A DNA stretch of 12,645 nt from Actinomycetota bacterium. GTDB taxonomy: Bacteria; Actinomycetota; Thermoleophilia; Gaiellales; Gaiellaceae. The notes below the pieces were generated by a model. That model made no database searches and was not told the origin of the DNA. It worked only from the letters and a program-made list of their open reading frames with translations. The stretch covers positions 1 through 12,645 of the forward strand of contig JACCTQ010000156.1 in the NCBI GenBank assembly GCA_013812265.1, read 5' to 3'. The stretch's first letter is position 1. Each line of letters starts with the position of its first letter. The position numbers and the translations under genes are program-made. Below are positions 7,533 to 12,645 of the stretch, piece after piece.

Positions 7533-8192
7533 ATGTACGCGCTGATAGCCGGTGGCGGGAAGGCGGGAACCAATGTCGCGCGCACGCTGCTACGACTCGG
7601 CCACGAGGTCACCGTGGTCGAGCAGCGGCGGGACCGTTTCGAGCGGCTCGAGGAGGAGTTCGAGCACCAGATCCAGAACGGCGACGCGACCGAGCTCTTC
7701 GTACTCGAGCGCGCGGGGATCGCGCGACCGCCCGACATCGTCCTCGCCCTGACCGGGGACGATGAGGACAACATCATCATCTGCCAGATGGCACGCGAGA
7801 AGTACGGCGTGGAGAAGGTGATCGCGCGGGTGAACGATCCGCGCAACCAGGCGCACTTCGACCTGCTCGGCATCGCGCCGACGGTAAGCGCCACGTCCTC
7901 GATCATGAGCCTCGTGGAACACGAGATTCCGCACGAGCTGGTTCACCTGCTGGAGCTGCGCAAGGAGAACCTGGAAATCGTGGAAGTCCAGATCGATCGC
8001 GACTCTCCGTCGGCAGGCAAGCGTGTGGAGCAGCTCCAGCTTCCGGACGGCGCCCGCCTGATTTCTGTATCGCGAGACGGTGATGCCGAGATCGCGGTCG
8101 GCTCGACGGAACTGCGACCAGGAGATGAGGTGCTCGCAATCCTCCGCCCGGGGAAGGAGGACGAGCTGCGGAAAGTCCTGCTCAGGCGATAG
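7533..8192 (+). CDS. TrkA/KtrA-family RCK protein, RCK_N plus RCK_C
   Basis: This cytoplasmic gating subunit of a K+ transporter has 219 residues, a normal length. RCK_N covers about 1-125 with GGGKAG (7-12) and an acidic E30 after beta-2, and RCK_C about 140-219. The first two family glycines are kept. The ATG at 7533 lies 12 bases after the previous stop. No TrkH or KtrB gene follows, so its partner is either the minus-strand TrkH or, by proximity, the two APC-UspA permeases. From memory, Mycobacterium tuberculosis has a similar arrangement (permease Rv2690c beside ceoB-ceoC), and this gene would match ceoC. The next gene is 50 bp downstream under its own likely promoter. Confidence 0.92.
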   Translation: MYALIAGGGKAGTNVARTLLRLGHEVTVVEQRRDRFERLEEEFEHQIQNGDATELFVLERAGIARPPDIVLALTGDDEDNIIICQMAREKYGVEKVIARVNDPRNQAHFDLLGIAPTVSATSSIMSLVEHEIPHELVHLLELRKENLEIVEVQIDRDSPSAGKRVEQLQLPDGARLISVSRDGDAEIAVGSTELRPGDEVLAILRPGKEDELRKVLLRR

Positions 8193-8230
8193 CGCACAAA
8201 CGGTTAACCCGGGCTCAACGGACCTCCGGC

Positions 8231-8236
8231 TAGCTT
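8231..8236 (+). promoter_or_regulatory. Putative -10 box of leaderless sugar-dehydrogenase promoter
   Basis: TAGCTT ends 6 bases before the GTG at 8243, with no Shine-Dalgarno sequence between. An 8-bp palindrome GGTTAACC lies upstream at 8202-8209 and could be an operator, but nothing else supports this. Confidence 0.42.
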
Positions 8237-8242
8237 GATTAC

Positions 8243-9328
8243 GTGAGCATCATCTCGTCGCTGGTGACAGCCGCCTGCGCTGCGCTTTCCCTTTGCTCGC
8301 CGCAGTCGGAGCAAGGGCCGACCCTTCGCCTGCAGCGGGTTGTGTCCGGTCTGAGCTCACCGACTCACCTGGCCGCGCCTCGAAACGAGACGACGCGGCT
8401 CTACGTCGTGGAGAAGACCGGCCGCATCCGGGTGCTCGTGAACGGGCGGCTGCGGGCGCAGCCGTTGCTCGATATCCGCAATCAGGTGTCGACCGGGAGC
8501 GAGCAGGGGCTGCTCTCCGTCGCGTTCCATCCGAGCTACAAGCAAAACCGGCGCCTCTACATCGACTACACGGACACGAACGGGGACACGCGCGTCGTGG
8601 AGTATCGGTCGTCCGCACGCACCGGTCGCGTGATCCCGGGGACGCGGCGGCAGCTGTTCTTCGCCAAGCAGCCGTACGCCAACCACAACGGCGGCCAGCT
8701 CGCCTTCGGGCCGGACGGCTACCTCTACATCGGCATGGGTGACGGCGGCTCGGGTGGAGACCCGCAGAACTACGCGCAGAACCTGGGCAGCACGCTCGGC
8801 AAGCTGCTGCGAATCAACGTCAACCGCCGCGGCGCCCGCGCCACCATCGCCGGCTATGGGCTACGGAATCCATGGCGGTTCTCGTTCGATCGGGCGACGG
8901 GAGACCTCTACATCGCCGATGTCGGGCAGAGCTCCCAGGAGGAGATCGACTACACGGCGAGGAAGAGCGAGGGCCTCGAGAACTACGGCTGGCGCGTCTT
9001 CGAGGGCACTGCCCGCTACCGTAACGAGACGCCCAACGGAACCGGCCGGCTCGTGGCGCCGATCGCGACGTACGGGCGCTCCGACGGCTGTTCGGTCACG
9101 GGCGGCTTCGTCTACCGTGGCACGCGCGTGCCGGAGGCACGGGGGCGGTACTTCTACGGCGACTTCTGCAGCGGCAAGATCTGGAGCCTGCGCGTGTCCG
9201 GTGGACGCGCGACGCAGGAGCGGCGCGAGCCGTTCACCGTGTCGAGCCTGTCGTCCTTCGGAGAAGACGCGCGCGGTGAGCTCTACGCCGTCTCGCTCGA
9301 CGGCACGGTCTTCCGGCTCGCGCGGTAG
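8243..9328 (+). CDS. Secreted glucose/sorbosone dehydrogenase-family protein (PQQ-type beta-propeller)
   Basis: This 361-residue protein is of the soluble aldose-sugar dehydrogenase family (GSDH domain), whose characterised members oxidise sugars with PQQ and Ca2+ outside the cytoplasm. It has a hydrophobic N-terminus (about 1-18) that looks like a signal peptide; the Cys at 18 is not in a good lipobox. Family motifs run in order: EQGLLSVAFHP (87-97), NHNGGQLAFGPDGYLYIG (147-164) containing the expected catalytic His148, GLRNPWRFSFD (206-216), ADVGQ (225-229), NYGWRVFEG (247-255), and a final propeller blade ending FRLAR. Length and motif order are complete. Substrate is not predictable, and no PQQ-biosynthesis genes are in the window. 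The start is GTG at 8243. Confidence 0.92.
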   Translation: MSIISSLVTAACAALSLCSPQSEQGPTLRLQRVVSGLSSPTHLAAPRNETTRLYVVEKTGRIRVLVNGRLRAQPLLDIRNQVSTGSEQGLLSVAFHPSYKQNRRLYIDYTDTNGDTRVVEYRSSARTGRVIPGTRRQLFFAKQPYANHNGGQLAFGPDGYLYIGMGDGGSGGDPQNYAQNLGSTLGKLLRINVNRRGARATIAGYGLRNPWRFSFDRATGDLYIADVGQSSQEEIDYTARKSEGLENYGWRVFEGTARYRNETPNGTGRLVAPIATYGRSDGCSVTGGFVYRGTRVPEARGRYFYGDFCSGKIWSLRVSGGRATQERREPFTVSSLSSFGEDARGELYAVSLDGTVFRLAR

Positions 9329-9342
9329 CGCTTACCCCAGCA

Positions 9343-9564
9343 CTAGCCGGCGCGGCGCCGGCGTACCTGGGGGCCGCTCTGACCGAGGGCGGCGTACGCG
9401 AGCGCCTGCAGCGACTCGTTCAGCGTGCGCAGCTCATGCGCGATCCGCGCGAGGCTCTCCGCGCTGTCCAGCCGCCGGTTGAGCGTGTGCATCTCGGCGT
9501 TCAGCCGGTCGAGGCGCTCGAGCAGCGCGTCGAGCTGGCGATCTGCGACGTCGTTGCGCTCCAT
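9343..9564 (-). CDS. Small coiled-coil protein (73 aa)
   Basis: I do not recognise a family. From ATG at 9564 the product is 73 residues with a regular heptad pattern: L11, L14, L18, L21, M25, L28 and L32 fall on a/d positions. A second amphipathic helix follows (about 36-60), then a basic tail (VRRRR). It is probably a soluble dimeric or oligomeric helical protein. It is last in the VanZ-HAD operon, starting 10 bases after the HAD stop. The frame can be extended to a TTG at 9585, but that would overlap the HAD gene, so the ATG is preferred. It is convergent with the sugar-dehydrogenase gene, 14 bp away. Confidence 0.6.
   Translation of the reverse strand: MERNDVADRQLDALLERLDRLNAEMHTLNRRLDSAESLARIAHELRTLNESLQALAYAALGQSGPQVRRRRAG
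9346..9362. terminator. GC hairpin between convergent genes
   Basis: GCCGGCGC and its complement GCGCCGGC are separated by one base, 18 bp after the sugar-dehydrogenase stop and inside the end of the small coiled-coil gene. It could help end the plus-strand transcript. There is no T-tract on either side, and its location within Arg-rich codons means chance is also possible. Confidence 0.3.
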
Positions 9565-9574
9565 GGTCGCGATC

Positions 9575-10054
9575 TTACTGAGCAAGCCGTCTCAGCTCGT
9601 CGCTCGACCGGACAACCAGTGCATTCTCTCCGAGCGTCATGAGCAGCCGCTCCAGCGCGGCAGTCCCGGCCTCGAGGGAATCGAGACGACGTCCGAGGCC
9701 GAGGTGCGCGATCGCGACGTTCGCCAGGGGGCCGGGCGCGTCGGTGAACGCGCCGATCCGAACGCCGTTCGCGCCCAGCCGGCGGAGGGCTGTGCTCGTC
9801 TCCGGATCGCGTCGGAAGTGCAGTGGGGCACGGTCTTCGGCGAAGCGGCCTAGCGCACTACGCCAGTCGCCGATCCCGGCTTCGGCCCAGCGGTCGAGCT
9901 GCGAGGCGGCTTCGACCCGGTCCTCGGCCAGTGTGGCGGGGTCAAGCGGGGCGATCGATCCGTAACGTCGCGCTGCGTCGGCGAGCCACTCGCGCCAGAG
10001 GGGGCGTGTGTCACCGATGACCGAATCCAGGTCGAGCGCGAGCGCGCGTGTCAC
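9575..10054 (-). CDS. HAD-superfamily-like protein, degenerate
   Basis: This 159-residue cytoplasmic protein resembles a small haloacid-dehalogenase-fold phosphatase. Motif I is visible as ALDLDSVIGDT (6-16, with D8 and D10) and motif II as the strand end AFTDAP (102-107, T104). The cap region is short. The usual motif IV acidic pair (GDxxxD type) is not recognisable: the last strand reads ALVVRSSDEL (145-154). There is no lysine anywhere in the protein, so motif III would need an Arg. It may be a weak or non-catalytic HAD-fold protein. The GTG start at 10054 overlaps the VanZ stop (GTGA), indicating co-translation. Fold assignment is fairly good; activity is doubtful. Confidence 0.75.
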   Translation of the reverse strand: MTRALALDLDSVIGDTRPLWREWLADAARRYGSIAPLDPATLAEDRVEAASQLDRWAEAGIGDWRSALGRFAEDRAPLHFRRDPETSTALRRLGANGVRIGAFTDAPGPLANVAIAHLGLGRRLDSLEAGTAALERLLMTLGENALVVRSSDELRRLAQ

Positions 10055-10431
10055 GTCCGCGGCGAGTGCTGGGCCGCAAGCACTCGCCGCCTACCCCTGA
10101 GCTCCTGGACGACCAACACGCCTATCAGCACGCCGGCTGCGTCGATTGCAACATCCACCGGCCGACCCGCTCGGCCCGTAACGAAAGATTGGTGGATCTC
10201 GTCGGTGCACGCGTACACGACCCCGAGCAGCGTCGCGGAAAAAGCTCGTCCAGTCGCTCGCGCCAGCAAACCACCGAGGATCGCGTACTCGGCGAGGTGC
10301 GCCGTCTTGCGCAAGAAGAAATCCCACGTGCCCAGGCCGGTGGCGAGGCTCGGGATCGACGAGAGCGCGAAGATGACTCCCGCCCAGAGGACGACTGGCA
10401 GCCAGAGGGAAACAGCACGCGAGCGCGACAT
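10051..10431 (-). CDS. VanZ-family membrane protein
   Basis: This is a small integral membrane protein of the VanZ-like family (126 residues from ATG 10431). VanZ itself gives low-level teicoplanin resistance, but most family members have unknown roles, so no resistance role is claimed. The hallmarks are RKTAHLAEYAILG (41-53) and DEIHQSFVTGRAGRPVD (77-93), plus hydrophobic segments at about 9-27, 48-72 and 93-109. The ATG is supported by TATCAT six bases upstream; a TTG start at 10455 would add 8 residues of riboswitch-region sequence. It heads the VanZ-HAD-coiled-coil unit and is divergent from the cobalamin riboswitch, with promoters apparently overlapping. Confidence 0.86.
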   Translation of the reverse strand: MSRSRAVSLWLPVVLWAGVIFALSSIPSLATGLGTWDFFLRKTAHLAEYAILGGLLARATGRAFSATLLGVVYACTDEIHQSFVTGRAGRPVDVAIDAAGVLIGVLVVQELRGRRRVLAAQHSPRT

Positions 10432-10437
10432 TCGGCC

Positions 10438-10443
10438 ATGATA
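10438..10443 (-). promoter_or_regulatory. Putative -10 box of leaderless vanZ-like promoter
   Basis: TATCAT on the minus strand (ATGATA on plus) ends 6 bases before the ATG at 10431. It abuts the 5' edge of the divergent cobalamin riboswitch, so the two promoters must overlap or nearly so. On the plus strand TAGGCT (10442-10447) also fits TAnnnT but lies inside the apparent P1 strand. Confidence 0.45.
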
Positions 10444-10599
10444 GGCTCGCCCCAAAGGGCGAGCGGAAAGGGAACCCGGTGCGATTCCGGGACGGTCCCG
10501 CCGCTGTGAGGGGAGACGCTCTTCGCCGAAACGCCACTGGCCCGTGGGCTGGGAAGGCGGCGAGGAGGGCGCCCCGAGTCAGAAGACCTGCCGCGAGCC
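10444..10599 (+). promoter_or_regulatory. Cobalamin riboswitch aptamer
   Basis: This is a clear vitamin B12-sensing leader. Conserved elements run in order: AAAGGGAA (10467-10474); the helix CCCGGTGCGATTCCGGG (10475-10491); ACGGTCCCGCCGCTGTGA (10492-10509); GCCACTGG (10533-10540); GGGAAGGC (10551-10558); and the B12 box AGTCAGAAGACCTGCC (10577-10592). A possible closing P1 stem pairs GGCTCGC (10444-10450) with GCGAGCC (10593-10599). Such riboswitches usually switch expression off when cobalamin is plentiful. It lies in front of the DUF4430-DUF4430-EcfT genes and links them to corrinoid uptake. Which cobalamin form it prefers cannot be told from this reading. Confidence 0.96.
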
Positions 10600-10660
10600 C
10601 AAGACATAGGCCGGAGCCGGGTGAAACCTGGCGCCGGGGCTCCTCGCGGAAGGAGGATTC
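10600..10660 (+). promoter_or_regulatory. Expression platform and Shine-Dalgarno of the B12 operon
   Basis: Between the aptamer and the GTG at 10661 are two competing pairings. GGAGCC (10613-10618) can pair with GGCTCC (10638-10643), enclosing a small hairpin CCGGGT/ACCTGG (10617-10631). Alternatively CTCCT (10640-10644) can pair with AGGAG (10651-10655), burying the Shine-Dalgarno sequence AGGAGG (10651-10656). No U-run follows, so control of translation initiation rather than termination is likely. This is the only strong Shine-Dalgarno sequence I see in the window. The pairings are visible; the switching is inferred. Confidence 0.6.
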
Positions 10661-11296
10661 GTGTTTCGTCCCACCTTGTTGTTCCTCGGTGGCGCACTGC
10701 TGGTCGCGGCGCTCGTGCCACCAGCTCTCGCCGTTCGAGTCCACGTTCGCGTCGAAGGAAAGACGGCCACCATCTACGGCGCGACTGAGCCAGTGCTCGA
10801 CGTTCAGCCGGCTGAAGTCACCGTCCCCGAAGTCCCTCGTATCGTATCGCCGCTGGGCGCGCTCGAGGCGGCCAGCGTAGCCGGAGAGTTCTACTACAAC
10901 GCGAAGAGCACGTCGTTCGGCGTCTACGTCGACCAGATCGGCCGCTACCCGGCCGCCGCCACGGCCGGCTGGGTCTTCAAGGTGAACGGCGCGTCGCCGC
11001 CGGTGGGAGCCGGCGAAGTGAGGCTCAACGGAGGTGATCGCGTCCTGTGGTACTGGGCTCAGTTCGGGGACATTCCGGGAGGGCCGCCGACGCTGCGGCT
11101 GCAGCGGCGTCCCGGCGGTTGCTACCGCGTGCTCGCCCAAAGCGATGCAGGAAGGACGAGCGCGGCTTCAGGGGCCGTGCTCGTAGTTGACGGGCGGCGA
11201 GTCCGTACGAAAGCGGGAACGGCCTGCCCGGGGCCGCACCGCGGCCTCGTGCGGGCTGTGCGCGCGGGCTCCGTTCGGTCGAACGCGGTCCGATGA
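10661..11296 (+). CDS. Secreted DUF4430 (transcobalamin C-terminal-like) protein, riboswitch-controlled
   Basis: This 211-residue protein has a signal peptide (about 1-24, ending ALA) and is predicted to be exported. The middle matches the DUF4430 fold, related to the C-terminal beta domain of transcobalamin and intrinsic factor: SPLGALEAA (63-71), FYYN (77-80), GWVFKVNG (103-110), GAGEVRLNGGDRVLWYW (116-132). A C-terminal part (about 150-205) with two cysteines (C154, C189) looks like a small beta-sandwich, possibly disulphide-linked. The GTG start at 10661 follows AGGAGG with a 4-base spacer. Placement directly behind a cobalamin riboswitch suggests capture of cobalamin or a precursor at the cell surface. 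Ligand binding is inferred from context and fold, not shown. Confidence 0.86.
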   Translation: MFRPTLLFLGGALLVAALVPPALAVRVHVRVEGKTATIYGATEPVLDVQPAEVTVPEVPRIVSPLGALEAASVAGEFYYNAKSTSFGVYVDQIGRYPAAATAGWVFKVNGASPPVGAGEVRLNGGDRVLWYWAQFGDIPGGPPTLRLQRRPGGCYRVLAQSDAGRTSAASGAVLVVDGRRVRTKAGTACPGPHRGLVRAVRAGSVRSNAVR

Positions 11297-11308
11297 TCGT
11301 CTCCGAAA

Positions 11309-11472
11309 GGGTCAGGTCTTGCGCTGCAACGGATTCACCTTGCCCGTGAACCGCCAAACGCGCGGCATCGCGCCGGCGGGCGGCAGGTCGAGCGCTCTCG
11401 TTCGCTGCCTTGTTCGCGCCGGCAGAACGGTGCATCAGACCTCGCGCGGTGTTGCAGCGCAAGACCTGACCC
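11309..11472. repeat. 164-bp foldback element with 22-bp perfect terminal inverted repeats (MITE-like)
   Basis: Arms 11309-11330 (beginning GGGTCAGGTCTTGC) and 11451-11472 are exact reverse complements over 22 bp. Inside, further nested complementarity is present: GATTCACC (11332-11339) with GGTGCATC (11429-11436, one mismatch), and GCCGGCG (11372-11378) with CGCCGGC (11417-11423). Most of the element can fold into one long hairpin. No coding potential is convincing, and no target-site duplication is obvious. This fits a non-autonomous palindromic element of the MITE or REP/RAYT-associated kind. It lies between two co-directional genes of the B12 operon, so in RNA it would be a strong internal hairpin. 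Confidence 0.82.
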
Positions 11473-11503
11473 CCGCCTCGAACGCTCTGACGCTTCGGGT
11501 GAG

Positions 11504-12259
11504 GTGAGAGCCACGGTAGGGGCCCTTCGGGGACAAGCGCCCTTAAGCCGGACGCGTTCGGCGCTCGTCGCGGGTTTGGTGGTGGTCCTGGTGCTCGGCT
11601 GTGGCGGTGAACGGTCTGGAGAGGGAAACGCGACGCTGTGGGTGACCCAGGACCGCGGAGCGAAGATCATGCTCGTCCGAACCGTCCCGGCCGGCCTCAC
11701 GGCTCTCCAGGCGCTTCGTGAGGAGGCAGACGTCGAGACGCGTTACGGCGGTCGGTTCGTGCAGTCGATCGAGGGAATCGAGGGCAACACGTCCGCGCGC
11801 CGCGACTGGTTTTACTTCGTCAACGGCATCGAGGTCGATCGCGGCGCGGCGGAGTATCGCCTGCACGCGGGCGACGTCGAGTGGTGGGACTTTCGATCGT
11901 GGCGCGAGCGCATGCGCGAGCCCGTCGTGGTCGGGGCCTTTCCGGAGCCGTTTCTCCATGGCTTCGATGGGCAGACGCGGCCGGCCGCGGTGCGCTATCT
12001 TACGCCCGCGCTCGCGCGCCTCGGCCGCTCGCTCGGCCGGTTGGTGAAGGCCCGGTCGGTGGCCCCTGCGACCCAGACGGTTCCCGACGAGGCCAACCTG
12101 CTCATGCTGGTGCCCGGTGGAAGCAGCATGCGGGGCGAGACTCGAACACCAGGGGCGGCCGCAGGTTCGCCGGTTCGCTTCGTCGTCTCTGCGGGGGCTG
12201 CCAGACGGTTGGTGAAAGACATCGGGGTCTTCCGCTTTCGCTACCGGGTGCCGGCGTGA
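11504..12259 (+). CDS. DUF4430-domain lipoprotein
   Basis: This 251-residue protein is predicted to be anchored outside the membrane. Residues about 18-33 form a lipoprotein signal ending V-L-G-C33. A DUF4430 domain follows at about 58-132: VPAGLTALQAL (61-71), a central Gly-rich strand pair, DWFYFVNGIE (101-110), RGAAEYRLHAGDVEWWDF (113-130). The C-terminal half (about 138-251) is not recognised; it begins VVVGAFPEPF and may be a second module that binds a partner. The GTG start at 11504 is the furthest upstream in this frame and gives a basic n-region (RTRS) before the hydrophobic stretch. It overlaps the ECF T gene (GTGA), tying it to transport. A role as surface cobalamin-binding or handover protein is inferred. 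Confidence 0.82.
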   Translation: MRATVGALRGQAPLSRTRSALVAGLVVVLVLGCGGERSGEGNATLWVTQDRGAKIMLVRTVPAGLTALQALREEADVETRYGGRFVQSIEGIEGNTSARRDWFYFVNGIEVDRGAAEYRLHAGDVEWWDFRSWRERMREPVVVGAFPEPFLHGFDGQTRPAAVRYLTPALARLGRSLGRLVKARSVAPATQTVPDEANLLMLVPGGSSMRGETRTPGAAAGSPVRFVVSAGAARRLVKDIGVFRFRYRVPA

Positions 12260-12645
12260 ACGCCGTGCCAGGCGCGATCCTCCTCGCCGGCATCGCCTCG
12301 GCAGCGTTGCTTGCCGAGCGACTCGCCTCGCTCGGCGTGCTCTGCGCTCTCCTTTTCGTCGCCTGCCTGCGGGCGCCGCGCGGCCGGCGCCGGCTGTACC
12401 TCGTGGCCGGGATCTCCACCGGCGCCAGCGTCTTCTTTCTGTCGCCGTTCTTCTCGGTGGCGGGCGGGGGGGCCGTTTTCTGGTCCGGCCCTGTCGTGCC
12501 GGTTCTGGGAGCGCTCGACGTCACCGCTGACGAGGTGCACGTGGCGGCGCTCAACGGGCTCCGCTTCGTCGCGCTGGCGCTCGCGTTCTCGGCATACGCG
12601 CTCCTGCTCGATCACGACCGTCTCGTTGCAGCGGCGGGCTTTGCC
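12256..12645 (+). CDS. ECF transporter T component (EcfT/CbiQ family), 5' part
   Basis: This is the transmembrane coupling subunit of an energy-coupling-factor vitamin importer; only the first 130 residues are in the window. The GTG at 12256 overlaps the lipoprotein stop (GTGA). Hydrophobic helices lie at about 6-38 and 47-70. The stretch from GAVFWSGP (72-79) through ALDVTADEV (86-94) to GLRFVALALAFSAYALLLDH (101-120) matches the EcfT pattern of a helix followed by an acidic D-x-L turn. The Ala-Arg-Gly-type coupling motifs that contact the ATPases would lie further on, beyond the edge. The S component and ATPases are not seen here. Assigned to corrinoid uptake because of the riboswitch upstream. 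Confidence 0.77.
   Translation, partial: MNAVPGAILLAGIASAALLAERLASLGVLCALLFVACLRAPRGRRRLYLVAGISTGASVFFLSPFFSVAGGGAVFWSGPVVPVLGALDVTADEVHVAALNGLRFVALALAFSAYALLLDHDRLVAAAGFA

Noticed and set aside
10051..10431. VanZ-like gene as a glycopeptide-resistance determinant
   Set aside because: There are no vanR/S/H/A/X genes nearby and most VanZ-family members are unrelated to resistance.
10091..11140. Minus-strand open frame of 349 codons across the riboswitch and first DUF4430 gene
   Set aside because: It runs antisense through a conserved riboswitch and overlaps the vanZ-like gene in another frame; the composition is shadow-like and no domain is present.
11309..11472. Foldback element as a simple operon-ending terminator
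   Set aside because: At 164 bp with widely separated arms, no U-run, and co-directional B12-linked genes after it, it is not a standard intrinsic terminator, although attenuation is possible.
11025..11507. Open frames on both strands across the foldback element
   Set aside because: They cover the inverted repeat and the end of the DUF4430 gene, share no recognisable domain and reflect lack of stops in GC-rich palindromic DNA.
12241..12615. Minus-strand frame opposite the EcfT gene
   Set aside because: It is a hydrophilic, Glu/Arg-rich shadow of a frame that shows ECF T-component hydrophobic helices and overlapping start coupling.

Overview
The window is GC-rich DNA densely packed with genes. 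It looks like an actinobacterial chromosome, probably from a deep-branching, Thermoleophilia-like lineage. The evidence is indirect: many GTG starts, overlapping GTGA/ATGA stop-starts, apparent leaderless promoters (TAnnnT about 6 nt before the start codon), and a permease followed by paired TrkA-type genes, an arrangement resembling the mycobacterial Rv2690c-ceoB-ceoC locus. The taxon is an inference. No rRNA, tRNA, CRISPR array or intact transposase was seen.

Region 1 (137-8192) is a potassium-handling island. On the minus strand trkA (two tandem RCK units) overlaps trkH, which ends in a strong 12-bp hairpin. Divergently on the plus strand lie two tandem APC-fold permeases, each fused to a C-terminal universal-stress (UspA) domain, with an unlisted 55-residue two-helix membrane protein between them. 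Next come two single-unit TrkA/KtrA-type regulators, the first lacking its ligand-binding RCK_C half. TM1 of both permeases resembles the KUP/KimA potassium-transporter signature. With four RCK subunits around them, they are better read as candidate K+ (or other cation) permeases than as amino-acid permeases, though the substrate is not proven.

Region 2 (8243-10431) is a mixed block: a secreted glucose/sorbosone-dehydrogenase-type beta-propeller on the plus strand, convergent with a minus-strand operon of VanZ-family membrane protein, degenerate HAD-like protein and small coiled-coil protein.

Region 3 (about 10441-12645, running off the right edge) is the most interesting. A clear cobalamin riboswitch leads into a secreted DUF4430 (transcobalamin C-terminal-like) protein, then a 164-bp foldback element bounded by a 22-bp perfect inverted repeat, then a DUF4430 lipoprotein, then the start of an ECF-transporter T component. 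Together these suggest a vitamin B12 uptake operon in which an ECF importer is paired with extracellular transcobalamin-like capture proteins. ECF importers do not normally use extracellular binding proteins.

No gene-free stretch exceeds about 230 bases. The two longest are the riboswitch leader (10432-10660) and the foldback-element spacer (11297-11503).
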